DNA from: Polaribacter reichenbachii
Lineage (GTDB): Bacteria; Bacteroidota; Bacteroidia; Flavobacteriales; Flavobacteriaceae
Direction of reading: 5' to 3'
DNA length: 64,000 nucleotides
Assembly (NCBI RefSeq): GCF_001975665.1
Contig: NZ_CP019419.1
Coordinates: 1,550,001 to 1,614,000 of the forward strand
The position numbers were made by a program, and so were the translations under genes. Below, piece by piece: positions 6,970-16,584 of the stretch. Numbering within the stretch: position 1 is the stretch's first letter; the number at the start of each line of letters is the position of its first letter. The notes beneath the pieces were generated by a model. It had not been told where the DNA came from and ran no database searches. It saw only the letters and a list, made by a program, of their open reading frames with translations.

Positions 6970-7944
6970 TTACCTTATTTTAATTAGCAAACCATTCTTT
7001 TTCCATTTTCTTTTTTCTCTTTTTGTCATTTCTAATTCAATAATTGAATCGTCAAAACCACCAGAATAAAAAGTGTTTGGTTCAAGTTTTGTACTATTAC
7101 CATCTAAAATTTGAAAGTGAGGATTTATGTAAGAATACAAATGTGTTTTATTTTGTAAATTTTCGTTTTCCCTTTGGTTAAAATCATAATTCAATATTTT
7201 TTTATCTAAATAGTAAATTGATAATCTAACTTGACTATTTTCTTCAGAATCGTAAGAACCAGCAAGTGCAATAGGAGCAGAAGGGTAAACAATGTCGCCA
7301 ACTTTAACCATAATGCTATTTTCTTTTAAGACACTGTAATTAGCTATAGTGCCATCTTTATGCTCAATTTTAATAGAATTAGAATTAGATCTGTAGCCAT
7401 ATTTTTTTGTTTTGTCTGATTTTGCTTCATCAGAAACACTAATTACAATTCCTTTTCTTATTGCAAGAATAGTATCATTAGGTTTCATTAAAAATTGCCA
7501 GGATTTCCAGTTTTTGGGTGCTGCATTACCGAATTTTTTTCCTAAAAAATTTAGATTACGAACTTTAACTTTTTTGTTTTTTTTAAAAGGTAAAATATAT
7601 TTGAAAGTTTCGTCTGGTTTTGCTTTTACATTACCATAAAACATTCTAGATCTATAAGAAAAACTAATACCTCCACTACTATTTAATGGTTTAAGCGTGT
7701 ATATTTGACCACCATAACCTTCTACAGTTCTCTTAATTACATTTGCAGAAGCATTCTCTAAACGTGTAAAAGTTAATATTACTAAAACACTGCCAGGAAT
7801 ATCAGAAGAATAATTAAATGTTATGGATTTATCATCGTTTCTTTTGTAGTTAATACTTCTCTTATAATTTTGAGAAAAAATTAAATTAACACATAAAAAA
7901 CAAAGAATACTAAAGCTTATTTTTCTTGATATCATTTTTAACAA
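6970..7944 (-). CDS. Exported degenerate M23/LytM-like protein, probably inactive
   Basis: About 320 residues with a signal peptide ending LIFSQ; the ATG at 7935 (fourth codon) is an equally good start. The C-terminal half aligns by pattern with the M23 peptidase barrel: a lysostaphin-like core LAIRKGIVISVSD, then HKDGTIANYSVLKENS, VKVGDIVYPSAPIALAGS and QVRLSIYYL. The metal-binding HxxxD and HxH motifs of active members are absent (YSVL where YxHL is expected, VRLSIYYL where HLHFEI is expected). It lies divergent to an M23 lipoprotein gene. I infer a non-catalytic regulator or wall-binding protein. The fold call is by eye and needs a profile search. Confidence 0.6.
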   Translation of the reverse strand: MLKMISRKISFSILCFLCVNLIFSQNYKRSINYKRNDDKSITFNYSSDIPGSVLVILTFTRLENASANVIKRTVEGYGGQIYTLKPLNSSGGISFSYRSRMFYGNVKAKPDETFKYILPFKKNKKVKVRNLNFLGKKFGNAAPKNWKSWQFLMKPNDTILAIRKGIVISVSDEAKSDKTKKYGYRSNSNSIKIEHKDGTIANYSVLKENSIMVKVGDIVYPSAPIALAGSYDSEENSQVRLSIYYLDKKILNYDFNQRENENLQNKTHLYSYINPHFQILDGNSTKLEPNTFYSGGFDDSIIELEMTKREKRKWKKNGLLIKIR

Positions 7945-7993
7945 TTTTTTTACTAAAATAATAAAAATCGTTTTCGGAAGTTATCATTTTAGA

Positions 7994-8025
7994 TTGAAAA
8001 GAAATCATTTTTATTTGTACTTTTG
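7994..8025 (+). promoter_or_regulatory. Promoter of the M23-pgi operon
   Basis: TTG (7994-7996), a 21-bp spacer and a perfect -7 box TACTTTTG (8018-8025), leaving about a 20-nt leader before the TTG start at 8053. Confidence 0.6.
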
Positions 8026-8052
8026 ATTCCTATCTAAAACAGCACATTTTTC

Positions 8053-9321
8053 TTGAAAAAAGTATTTATCCTTTTCGCCCTTATTATAGCATTTTTATCT
8101 TGTAAAAAAGAGGAAGTAAAACCAGTTCTAATTGTAAAAGAAGAACCAAAACCAGATATTAAATTTGGTTATAATGTAGATGATTATAAGGTGATTCATG
8201 ATACGATTAAAAGTGGAGAAAGTTTTGGGATAATTTTAGACAGGCACCATGTAATGTATCCTAAAATTAATCAAATTGCTGCTGTTGTTAAAGATACTTT
8301 CGATGTAAGAAGAGTAAGAGCGGGTAAACCATATACAATTTTAGCAAGTAAGGATTCTACAGAAAAAGCACAAGTTTTTATTTATAAGCACGATAAAATA
8401 AATGCTACAATTCTAGATTTTAAAGATTCTTTAATTACTGCAAAACAATATCAAAAGCCAATTAAAATAGTAGAAAAAGTAGCTAATGGTGTAATCAATG
8501 CTAATTTTACTTATTCTATGGATAGTTTAGGGTTAAAACCTAATTTAACTTATAAAGTTGCAGATATTTACGCTTGGACCTTAGATTTCTTACGTCTTCA
8601 AAAAGGGGATAAATTCAAAATAGTTTACGAAGAAAAATTTATTGATGATACTACTTTTGCGGGTTATGGTAAAGTAAAATCAGCAGTTTTTAATCATAAT
8701 GGAAGAGATTTATATGCTTTTCGTTTTTTGGCAGATTCTACTTTAAATATTCATGAATACTATGATGAAAATGCTAAGATGTTAAGGAGTCAGTTTTTAA
8801 AATCTCCAATCAAATTTCAGTACAGAATATCATCAAGATATAATTTAAGACGAAGAATTGCATATTATGGCAACAAGATTAAACCTCATAAAGGTACAGA
8901 TTTTGCTGCAAAAATAGGTACGCCAATTATTGCTACAGCCAGTGGTACAGTTGTAGAATCTACAAGAAGAGGTGGTAATGGAAAGTTTGTAAAAATAAAA
9001 CATAACAGTACATATTCTACTCAATATTTACATATGAGCAGGCAAGCTGTAAAAAAAGGACAATATGTAAAACAAGGAGATGTAATTGGTTATGTGGGTA
9101 TGACAGGAAATACTGGTGGCCCTCACGTTTGCTACCGTTTTTGGAAATTTGGTAAACAAGTTGATCCTTTAAGAGAAAAATTACCAGCAGCAGAACCTAT
9201 GAAAAAAGAGGTAAAACCTGCCTTTTTTGATTACATAAAAACATTAAAATATCAATTAGATTATCAAAGGGTTCCTGCAGAAGAACCAGAAGTAGTTAAA
9301 GAAATAATAGCACAAAATTAA
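8053..9321 (+). CDS. M23 family metallopeptidase, lipoprotein
   Basis: A 422-residue murein endopeptidase-like protein. The start is TTG; no ATG is in frame before the signal peptide. The lipobox FLSC gives lipidated Cys17, followed by KKEE, a pattern associated with surface export in Bacteroidota. Residues 20-250 form the N-terminal region typical of flavobacterial members; the LytM barrel follows with HKGTD (His279, Asp283) and YLHM (His327). The last motif is PHVCYRF rather than PHLHYEF, so Cys360 replaces the usual third zinc ligand His. From memory this variant is common in the phylum. pgi follows after 4 bp, so they are cotranscribed. Confidence 0.88.
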   Translation: MKKVFILFALIIAFLSCKKEEVKPVLIVKEEPKPDIKFGYNVDDYKVIHDTIKSGESFGIILDRHHVMYPKINQIAAVVKDTFDVRRVRAGKPYTILASKDSTEKAQVFIYKHDKINATILDFKDSLITAKQYQKPIKIVEKVANGVINANFTYSMDSLGLKPNLTYKVADIYAWTLDFLRLQKGDKFKIVYEEKFIDDTTFAGYGKVKSAVFNHNGRDLYAFRFLADSTLNIHEYYDENAKMLRSQFLKSPIKFQYRISSRYNLRRRIAYYGNKIKPHKGTDFAAKIGTPIIATASGTVVESTRRGGNGKFVKIKHNSTYSTQYLHMSRQAVKKGQYVKQGDVIGYVGMTGNTGGPHVCYRFWKFGKQVDPLREKLPAAEPMKKEVKPAFFDYIKTLKYQLDYQRVPAEEPEVVKEIIAQN

Positions 9322-9325
9322 AAAA

Positions 9326-10894
9326 ATGGCTTTACCAAACAATAATCCAACAAAAACAGCTGCGTGGCAAAAACTTACAAATCATTTTAATGATATTAAT
9401 AACATCACCATAAAAGATTTGTATAAAGATGAAAATAGAGTTTCAGATTTTACTTTAGAATTTAATGATTTATGTGTAGATTTTTCTAAGAATCGAATTA
9501 CTAAAGAAACTATTGATTTATTAGTAGAATTGGCAAAAGAAGTTGGTTTAAAAGAAGCAATTGAATGTCAGTTTAATGGTGAGGTAATTAATGTTACAGA
9601 AGGTAGAGCTGTTATGCACACTGCATTAAGAAGTACTTCTGATGAACCAGTTTTGGTTGATGGTAAAAATATTAAACCTCAAATACAAACCGCTTTAAGA
9701 AAAATTAAAAGTTTTTCTAACAAAGTAATTTCTGGAAAATGGAAAGGTTATACAGGTAAATCAATTACAGATGTTGTAAATATTGGTATTGGAGGTTCTG
9801 ATTTAGGTCCAGATATGATTGTAGAGTCTTTAAAATTCTATAAAAATCAATTAAATACACATTTTGTATCGAATGTAGATGGAGATCACGTATCAGAAAT
9901 TATAAAAAACTTAAATCCAGAAACTACGCTGTTTGTTATTGTATCTAAAACATTTACAACACAAGAAACAATATCAAACGCAGAAACCATTAAAAACTGG
10001 TTTTTAAAATCTGCTACTATTTTTGATATTCCTAAACATTTCGTAGCAGTTTCTACAAATTTAGAAGCTGTAGATAGTTTTGGAATCGATAAAAATAATG
10101 TTTTCCCAATGTGGAACTGGGTTGGTGGTCGTTTTTCTTTATGGTCTGCAGTAGGTTTATCAATTAGTTTATCAGTCGGTTTTGATAATTATAGAGCTTT
10201 ATTAGATGGTGCAGAAGAAATGGATATTCATTTTAGAAATGAAGAATTTGAGAATAATATTCCTGTAATTTTAGCATTAATCAGCATTTGGTATAACAAC
10301 TTTTACTTAGCAGAAACTGAAGCTGTTTTACCTTATTCACAATATTTAAAGAAACTTCCAGATTATTTACAACAAGCAATTATGGAAAGTAATGGTAAAG
10401 GTGTAGATAGAAATGGAGATAAAATAGATTACCAAACAGGTACAATTGTTTGGGGTAGTACAGGTACAAATATGCAACACGCATTTATGCAATTGGTACA
10501 TCAAGGAACAAAGTTAATTCCTGCAGATTTTATCGGTTATAAAGAATCATTATATGGTTTAAAAGATCATCATAAAAAATTAATGGCAAATTATTATGGA
10601 CAAATGGAAGCTTTGGCTTTTGGTAAAACAAAAGAAGAAGTTCATTTAGAATTGCAATTTTCTGGTGATGAAGATAAAATTAATACATTACTACCTTTTA
10701 AAGTTTTTGAAGGTAACAGACCAAGTAACGCAATACTTTTTGATAAACTTACACCAAAATCTTTAGGAAAGTTAGTTGCGCTTTATGAACACAAAATTTA
10801 CACCCAAGGAATTTTATGGAATATCTATAGTTATGACCAGTTTGGAGTTGAATTGGGTAAGGAATTAGCTAAAAAACTTTTATCTAAACAATAA
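9326..10894 (+). CDS. pgi: Glucose-6-phosphate isomerase
   Basis: Reversible conversion of glucose-6-phosphate to fructose-6-phosphate in glycolysis. At 522 residues it is of the usual bacterial length for the SIS-domain enzyme. Signatures include the phosphate-binding NIGIGGSDLGP, GGRFSLWSAVGLS, the catalytic MESNGKG segment, QHAFMQLVHQGT with the ring-opening His, and the C-terminal SYDQFGVELGK. It lies 4 bp after the M23 peptidase gene, an operon layout that links wall turnover and sugar metabolism only by transcription. A strong terminator follows. Confidence 0.98.
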   Translation: MALPNNNPTKTAAWQKLTNHFNDINNITIKDLYKDENRVSDFTLEFNDLCVDFSKNRITKETIDLLVELAKEVGLKEAIECQFNGEVINVTEGRAVMHTALRSTSDEPVLVDGKNIKPQIQTALRKIKSFSNKVISGKWKGYTGKSITDVVNIGIGGSDLGPDMIVESLKFYKNQLNTHFVSNVDGDHVSEIIKNLNPETTLFVIVSKTFTTQETISNAETIKNWFLKSATIFDIPKHFVAVSTNLEAVDSFGIDKNNVFPMWNWVGGRFSLWSAVGLSISLSVGFDNYRALLDGAEEMDIHFRNEEFENNIPVILALISIWYNNFYLAETEAVLPYSQYLKKLPDYLQQAIMESNGKGVDRNGDKIDYQTGTIVWGSTGTNMQHAFMQLVHQGTKLIPADFIGYKESLYGLKDHHKKLMANYYGQMEALAFGKTKEEVHLELQFSGDEDKINTLLPFKVFEGNRPSNAILFDKLTPKSLGKLVALYEHKIYTQGILWNIYSYDQFGVELGKELAKKLLSKQ

Positions 10895-10960
10895 TTGGGG
10901 TTATTTTTAAGATTTTAGTATTTTTTTAACATAAAAAAATAACAATCCTTAATAATTATA

Positions 10961-11003
10961 AAAACGATTAAGATGCTAAATATTAGTGTCTTAATCGTTT
11001 TTT
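10961..11003 (+). terminator. Terminator after pgi
   Basis: A perfect 13-bp stem AAAACGATTAAGA / TCTTAATCGTTTT (10961-10973 with 10989-11001) with a T tract. Confidence 0.85.
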
Positions 11004-11110
11004 TGTGATGAAATAATACCTTAAATTTGTGTTAAATGTTAATATTAATTTAACATTAGACTGCAAAGAAAAACACAATTTTGCAAAACATTTAATAAAC
11101 AAATTAAACA

Positions 11111-13660
11111 ATGAGAAATTTTAAAAACTTATTATTTGTAGCTTTACTTTTGGTGTCGGCTACAGTTTTAGGACAAACTAAAATTACAGGGGTAATTGTG
11201 GATGAAACAAATCAACCTTTACCTGGAGCAAGTGTCTTAGAGAAAGGCACAACTAATGGAGTATCTACAGATTTTGATGGTAATTTTACATTAAATACTA
11301 AATCTGATGCTGGTACTCTAGTAATCTCTTTTATAGGTTACAAAACTAAAGAAGTTCCTTTTACTTCAGCTAAAACTCAGTTAGGTAATATTAAATTAGC
11401 AGAAGATGCTGTTTTAGATGAAATTGTTTTAACAGCTACATCTTTTGCAATAGACAGAAAAACACCAGTTGCTGTTTCTACTATTAAAGCAGCTGATATT
11501 GAAAGAAAGTTAGGGTCTCAAGAATTTCCAGAGGTTTTAAAATCTACTCCAGGGGTTTATGCTACTAAATCTGGTGGTGGTTTTGGAGATGGTCGTATTA
11601 ACTTACGTGGTTTTAATTCTGTAAACGTTGCTGTAATGATTAACGGAGTTCCTGTAAATGATATGGAAAACGGAGCTGTTTATTGGTCTAACTGGGCTGG
11701 GTTATCAGATGTAACTTCTGCAATGCAAGTTCAAAGGGGTTTAGGAGCATCTAAAGTTGCTGTGCCATCTATTGGAGGTACAATTAATATTTTATCTAAA
11801 ACTTCTGATGTAGAAAAAGGTGGTAGTATTATTGCTTCTACAGGTAATGATGGTTATCAAAAATCTGGATTTACTTTATCTACAGGTTTAATGGATAATG
11901 GATTAGCTGCAACTGTATCTTTTGCAAAAATTGAAGGAGAAGGTTATATTGATGGTACTGAATTTAAAGGATACAATTACTTTGTAAATTTATCTAAAGA
12001 ATTAAATGAAAATCATAAATTATCATTAACTTCTGCACCACAAAGACATGGTCAAAGACAAAACAGAAGTACTATAGAAACTTATAGAAATGCTGAGTCT
12101 GGTAATAAATTTAATCCAGATTGGGGTTACAAAAATGGTCAAGTAACTCATATAGAAGATAACTTCTACCACAAATCTCAAACTTCTTTAAACCACTATT
12201 GGACGATTAGTGATAAAACTTCTTTATCAACAGCAGCTTACGTTTCTTTCGGTTCAGGAGGAGGTGGTGGTACTGCTGGAGATAACACTAGTTTATTTAA
12301 TGTAAGACTAGGAGGAGATGATCAACCAGTAGATTTAGATAATATTGTAGAAATAAACCAAGCTAACGGAGCTAATGGTTCTGAAGCTATTTTAAGAGCT
12401 TCTTATAACGATCACGAATGGTATGGTGTTTTATCTACATTTAAAACAGAACTTTCAGATAGATTTAACTTAGTAGCAGGTTTAGATTGGAGAACTTATA
12501 CAGGTAAACATTATAGAAAAGTAACTGATTTATTAGGAGGACAATACTTTTTAGATGATTCAAATATTAATAATTCTAATGCTGCATTACAAGTAGGTGA
12601 TAAATTTTCTTACAATAATGATGGTAATGTTGGTTGGTTAGGTTTCTTTGGTCAATTAGAATATGATGCAGATAGCTTTAATGCTTTTGTTTCTACATCT
12701 TTCCAAAATACTTCTTACCAAAGAGTAGATTATTTTCAATATACTCCAGACAGTGATTTAAGAACTTCAGATAAGTATAATTTTCAAGGCTACAGTATTA
12801 AAGGTGGGGCTAATTACAACTTAGATGACCAGAATAATGTTTTTGTAAACGTAGGTTATTTTGAAAGACCTGCAGATTTTGATGCAGTTTTCACAAATTT
12901 TAATAATGTAGATATTAACGAAAATGCAGAAAATCAAAAGATTTTTAGTGTAGAATTAGGCTATGGTTTAAGAAGTGAAAAATTTGCTGCAAACGTAAAC
13001 TTATATAGAACGAAATGGAGTGATAGAACTTTTACAGAAACTGTACCTAGTTTTGTTGCTGGTCAAGATGATTTTACAGCAAATATTTTAGGGGTAGATG
13101 CAATACACCAAGGTGTTGAGTTTGATTTTAATTATAGACCTTCTGATAAATTAAGTATTACAGGTATGTTATCTTTAGGAGATTGGAAATGGGATAATGA
13201 CATCTTAGATACTGCGATATTTGATGGAGACCAAAATCAAGTTGCAACTGTAGATTTATTAATTAAAGACTTAAAAGTTGCAGATGCTGCACAAACTACA
13301 GCAGCATTAGGATTATTATATAAATTTTGGGATAAAACAAGTATAACTGTAGATTATAACTATTTTGCTAATCTTTATGCAGATTTTAATGTTTTAGGAA
13401 GTGCAAACTTTACTGAAACAGGAGATGTTAAAGAAGAAAGTGAAAGAATCGATAATACTTGGAAAGCACCAAATTATAGTACTTTTGATGCAAGTTTACG
13501 TCATGGTTTTAAACTAGGTAACTTCGATACTACAGTAACTGTTCGTGTTAATAATATTTTTGACACAGAATATATTGCTGATGCTACAGATGGAGATGAT
13601 CCATTAGTGTACTTTGGTTTTGGAAGAACTTATAATTTAGGTCTTAAAATTAATTTTTAA
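11111..13660 (+). CDS. TonB-dependent receptor with N-terminal carboxypeptidase-like domain
   Basis: An 849-residue outer-membrane importer. Order: signal peptide 1-21 (ending VLGQ); carboxypeptidase-D regulatory-like beta-sandwich about 24-100 (ITGVIVDETNQPLPGASV, DFDGNFTL); plug about 120-235 with GGGFGDGRINLRGFNSVNVAVMINGVPV split over several strands; then a beta-barrel ending in NLGLKINF with a terminal Phe. It is shorter than true SusC proteins, and its partner is not a SusD. The next gene, 11 bp downstream, encodes a lipoprotein, so the two likely form one surface uptake complex. Substrate unknown. An inverted repeat GTTAAAT / ATTTAAC (11031-11054) upstream might be an operator. Confidence 0.92.
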   Translation: MRNFKNLLFVALLLVSATVLGQTKITGVIVDETNQPLPGASVLEKGTTNGVSTDFDGNFTLNTKSDAGTLVISFIGYKTKEVPFTSAKTQLGNIKLAEDAVLDEIVLTATSFAIDRKTPVAVSTIKAADIERKLGSQEFPEVLKSTPGVYATKSGGGFGDGRINLRGFNSVNVAVMINGVPVNDMENGAVYWSNWAGLSDVTSAMQVQRGLGASKVAVPSIGGTINILSKTSDVEKGGSIIASTGNDGYQKSGFTLSTGLMDNGLAATVSFAKIEGEGYIDGTEFKGYNYFVNLSKELNENHKLSLTSAPQRHGQRQNRSTIETYRNAESGNKFNPDWGYKNGQVTHIEDNFYHKSQTSLNHYWTISDKTSLSTAAYVSFGSGGGGGTAGDNTSLFNVRLGGDDQPVDLDNIVEINQANGANGSEAILRASYNDHEWYGVLSTFKTELSDRFNLVAGLDWRTYTGKHYRKVTDLLGGQYFLDDSNINNSNAALQVGDKFSYNNDGNVGWLGFFGQLEYDADSFNAFVSTSFQNTSYQRVDYFQYTPDSDLRTSDKYNFQGYSIKGGANYNLDDQNNVFVNVGYFERPADFDAVFTNFNNVDINENAENQKIFSVELGYGLRSEKFAANVNLYRTKWSDRTFTETVPSFVAGQDDFTANILGVDAIHQGVEFDFNYRPSDKLSITGMLSLGDWKWDNDILDTAIFDGDQNQVATVDLLIKDLKVADAAQTTAALGLLYKFWDKTSITVDYNYFANLYADFNVLGSANFTETGDVKEESERIDNTWKAPNYSTFDASLRHGFKLGNFDTTVTVRVNNIFDTEYIADATDGDDPLVYFGFGRTYNLGLKINF

Positions 13661-13671
13661 AAATTAAAAAA

Positions 13672-15330
13672 ATGAAAAAAATATTTTATTCTATAGCAAT
13701 ACTTTCATTGTTATTTACAGGGTGTGAAAACCCAATGGAAGACATTTATGAAGAAATAGATGCCAACCCAACAGCAATTGTAGGAGACGTAACTTATACG
13801 GTTACTGATGAAGATTATGAAGCTTTCGAATTAACTTATGGAAGCTTTAACTCAGAAGATGAAGCAAAAGAATTATTACCAGATTTTTTAGCAGAAAAAT
13901 ACCCAGTTTGGGGAAAAGGTTCCTCTGCATTAGTTGAGTATAAATTATACATAGGTAATGCTGAAGGTATTAGCGATTATACATATTCTGATGAATACTC
14001 TTTAGAACTTACAGATTATCCATCATTTACAACAGACAATGCAGTAGCTTTTTATGAAAGCGAAAATGCTGGAGATTTTATACCTACTACTTTAGAAGAT
14101 AACTTTACAACTGCTGAAGAAGGAGATGTTGTATTAGCTAAATATAGCCAATATGTTGGTGAAACTGTAATTGGAATTACAGAATTCTATACTGCAGATT
14201 TTGCAGGTGAAAAATCTTTGTTAGATTATGAAGCTGTTAGTGTTAGTGGAGATCAAACATGGGTGGCTACTCAATATGGGATAGAAGTAACAGGTTATGA
14301 TAGTGGAGAACGATATGAAAATGAAGATTGGTTAATTTCAACAGGTATTGATTTATCTAGTTTCCCAAATTCAACTTTGCAAGTTAATCAAACTTTTAAT
14401 TATGGAGATCCTTCAGGGTTTAGTGTTTTAATCTCAACGGATTATACAGACAATATTTCAACGGCAACTTGGGATGTTATTGATTTAGTTAACGTGCCAG
14501 ACGGAAGTACTTGGGATGATATAGTATCTGAAGAGTATAGTTTAGCTGCATATAATGGAGAAACTATCAATATTGCATTTAAATATACATCTACAGGTTC
14601 TGAAACTGAAACAGGTACTTATCAATTAAATTATGTTTCTTTAAAAGCTTCAGGTGTAGAAGGAAAAATAGAAAGTGTATCAGAATTCTATACCTTTGAT
14701 GGTTCTTCTTGGGAATTATCTGAAGGTGTTTACTATTTAAGCGATGCTGATTTTGATTCTATGGGAGAAGGTGACGATCAACCAGGTGAATACAATAACT
14801 TTGGTAGTTCTATTTCTCCAGATGATTATTTACCAACTTTCTTAGGTATCAAATACCCTTATGCTAAAGAAGGTGATGTTTTAGATGTAATTTATAAGTA
14901 TTACTCAAGTTCATCAGGTGCTCAATTAAGAGGTAATCTTTATACCTATACTTCTGGTGTTTGGACAGGTTATGAATCTACAATAGTAACTACTTTACAA
15001 TTAGGTCATGATGGTACAACTTGGGTGCCAGATAATACTATTAAATATGAGTTAACAGGTGCAGATTATACGCTAATTGCAGACACTTATAGAGATGTTG
15101 CAGGTTATTCTAGTGCTGTCGGTAACTTAGAAAACTATGGTAATATCAGTACATTTAATTGGGATGATGATCAAATTGATGCAGCTATTAACACGGTTAT
15201 AGAAGCACGTTACCCAGGTTTAGCAGAAGATCAAAAATTTGCGATAACTATTTATGTATATGATGGTTCTTCTCATAACATTACAATCAATTATATTTTA
15301 AAAGATGGTGTTTACGTAAGAAACGACTAA
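13672..15330 (+). CDS. Surface lipoprotein partner of the TonB receptor (DUF5017/choice-of-anchor-J like)
   Basis: 552 residues with lipobox LFTGC (Cys18) and a strongly acidic mature region. Residues about 180-320 (DFAGEKSLLDY ... ENEDWLISTGIDLSSF ... NIAFKYTST ... LNYVSL) have the jelly-roll pattern of choice-of-anchor-J or DUF5017 domains, which bind ligands or anchor proteins. The flanks contain two or three related segments of the type YTVTDEDYEAF, YYLSDADFDSMG and YELTGADYTLIAD, which look like a short internal repeat. It takes the place that SusD occupies in Sus systems, 11 bp after the receptor. Function is inferred from context; a terminator follows. Confidence 0.75.
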   Translation: MKKIFYSIAILSLLFTGCENPMEDIYEEIDANPTAIVGDVTYTVTDEDYEAFELTYGSFNSEDEAKELLPDFLAEKYPVWGKGSSALVEYKLYIGNAEGISDYTYSDEYSLELTDYPSFTTDNAVAFYESENAGDFIPTTLEDNFTTAEEGDVVLAKYSQYVGETVIGITEFYTADFAGEKSLLDYEAVSVSGDQTWVATQYGIEVTGYDSGERYENEDWLISTGIDLSSFPNSTLQVNQTFNYGDPSGFSVLISTDYTDNISTATWDVIDLVNVPDGSTWDDIVSEEYSLAAYNGETINIAFKYTSTGSETETGTYQLNYVSLKASGVEGKIESVSEFYTFDGSSWELSEGVYYLSDADFDSMGEGDDQPGEYNNFGSSISPDDYLPTFLGIKYPYAKEGDVLDVIYKYYSSSSGAQLRGNLYTYTSGVWTGYESTIVTTLQLGHDGTTWVPDNTIKYELTGADYTLIADTYRDVAGYSSAVGNLENYGNISTFNWDDDQIDAAINTVIEARYPGLAEDQKFAITIYVYDGSSHNITINYILKDGVYVRND

Positions 15331-15351
15331 TTCTTTAATTATAAATATTTT

Positions 15352-15380
15352 AAAACCACCTCATCAGAGGTGGTTTTTTT
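15352..15380 (+). terminator. Terminator after the receptor-lipoprotein pair
   Basis: An 11-bp perfect stem AAAACCACCTC / GAGGTGGTTTT with a 4-nt loop and a run of T. Confidence 0.9.
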
Positions 15381-15425
15381 ATACATAAAATTGTAACTTT
15401 ACGGCATCAAACGATACTTATTATG

Positions 15426-15848
15426 ATGAAAAATGTTCACTCTTATTGGGCTTATTTAGTGTTACTTATTTTAATTTTTGCGGTTGTAAACGCAATAATT
15501 GGTTTAGTACAAAAAAAACAATTTACAGATAAAGATTTACGAATTGGGTTATTTGGCTTAATTGTTTCTCATATTCAATTACTAATAGGTTTAGGTTGGT
15601 ATTTTATGTCTCCTTGGTATATCGCTTTAAAAGATAATGCAAGTGAGGTTATGGCAGACAAAGCAGTAAGATTACTAGCTGTAGAACACCCTATAATGAT
15701 GATTATTGCAATTGTTTTAATTACTATTGGTTGGTCTAAACACAAGAAAAAAACAGAAGATTCTGCAAAATTTAAAACATTTGCCATTTTTTATGGTTTG
15801 GCATTATTACTAATCCTTTCAAGAATTCCTTGGAGTAACTGGATATAA
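15426..15848 (+). CDS. Four-TM membrane protein of unknown function
   Basis: 140 residues from the second of two adjacent ATGs (15423 and 15426). Four hydrophobic helices are visible at about 8-28, 42-62, 88-106 and 118-137, with conserved-looking His in HSYWAYL, SHIQLLIGLGWYF and VEHPIMM. The spaced His in TM helices hint at heme binding, and I recall relatives being labelled cytochrome-like, but this is unproven. It is the first gene of an operon with plsC (3-bp gap) and an acyl-ACP desaturase (4-bp gap), which suggests a role in membrane lipid synthesis or electron supply to the desaturase. Confidence 0.75.
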   Translation: MKNVHSYWAYLVLLILIFAVVNAIIGLVQKKQFTDKDLRIGLFGLIVSHIQLLIGLGWYFMSPWYIALKDNASEVMADKAVRLLAVEHPIMMIIAIVLITIGWSKHKKKTEDSAKFKTFAIFYGLALLLILSRIPWSNWI

Positions 15849-15851
15849 TTA

Positions 15852-16580
15852 ATGAAAATTTTAAGTTATTTTCTATCATCAATATTTGCTGCAGTATTCT
15901 TTTTACTATTGCTTATTTTTCATCCTATACAATGGTTAGGTTTAAAATTAGGTGGATCTAATGGCCATCAAAGTGTAGTAGATATTATGAACTGGTTTTT
16001 AGTAAAAAGTTTACTAATATTAGGAGTGCCAGTAAAAATTAAGAATGATTATGATATACCTGTTGGTAAAACCATCATTTTTGTATCTAATCATCAAAGT
16101 ATGTTTGATATTTCGCCAATAATTTGGTATTTTAGAAAACATATTCCAAAATTTGTATCAAAAAAGGAACTAAGCAAAGGCATACCAAGTATTTCATTTA
16201 ATTTAAGAAATGGTGGTGCAGCGTTAATTGATAGAAAAGATCCGAAACAAGCGATTACAGAATTGATTAATTTTTCAAAAAAAATCAATAAAAATAAATG
16301 GTCTGCAACAATTTTTCCAGAAGGTACAAGAAGTAAAACAGGCAAGCCTAAAAAGTTTGCACCAAATGGCTTAAATATACTTACAAAGTATAACAAAGAA
16401 GGCTATGTTGTACCATTAACAATTAATAATTCTTGGAAAGTTTTTAAGTACGGAAAATTTCCATTAGGTATAGGAAGCCCGATTATAATTACAGTGCACG
16501 AGCCTATAAAAATAGATGCAATGCCATTTAAAGAATTATTAGAAAAAACTGAAGCTGTTATTACAGCTCATATAAAATAA
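15852..16580 (+). CDS. plsC: 1-Acyl-sn-glycerol-3-phosphate acyltransferase
   Basis: Adds the second acyl chain to lysophosphatidate, making phosphatidate at the inner membrane. 242 residues, usual for the family. The catalytic HX4D is His81-QSMF-Asp86 and the substrate motif FPEGTR is at 155-160. An N-terminal hydrophobic segment (about 4-26) anchors it. It stands between a 4-TM protein and an acyl-ACP desaturase with gaps of 3-4 bp, a compact lipid operon. Which lysophospholipid or ornithine lipid precursor it uses cannot be told from sequence. Confidence 0.93.
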   Translation: MKILSYFLSSIFAAVFFLLLLIFHPIQWLGLKLGGSNGHQSVVDIMNWFLVKSLLILGVPVKIKNDYDIPVGKTIIFVSNHQSMFDISPIIWYFRKHIPKFVSKKELSKGIPSISFNLRNGGAALIDRKDPKQAITELINFSKKINKNKWSATIFPEGTRSKTGKPKKFAPNGLNILTKYNKEGYVVPLTINNSWKVFKYGKFPLGIGSPIIITVHEPIKIDAMPFKELLEKTEAVITAHIK

Positions 16581-16584
16581 AATT

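Noticed and set aside
11022..11096. Definite promoter assignment for the 11111 receptor gene
   Set aside because: TAAATTTG (11022-11029) and CAATTTTG nearer the start are both possible, and I could not choose between them.
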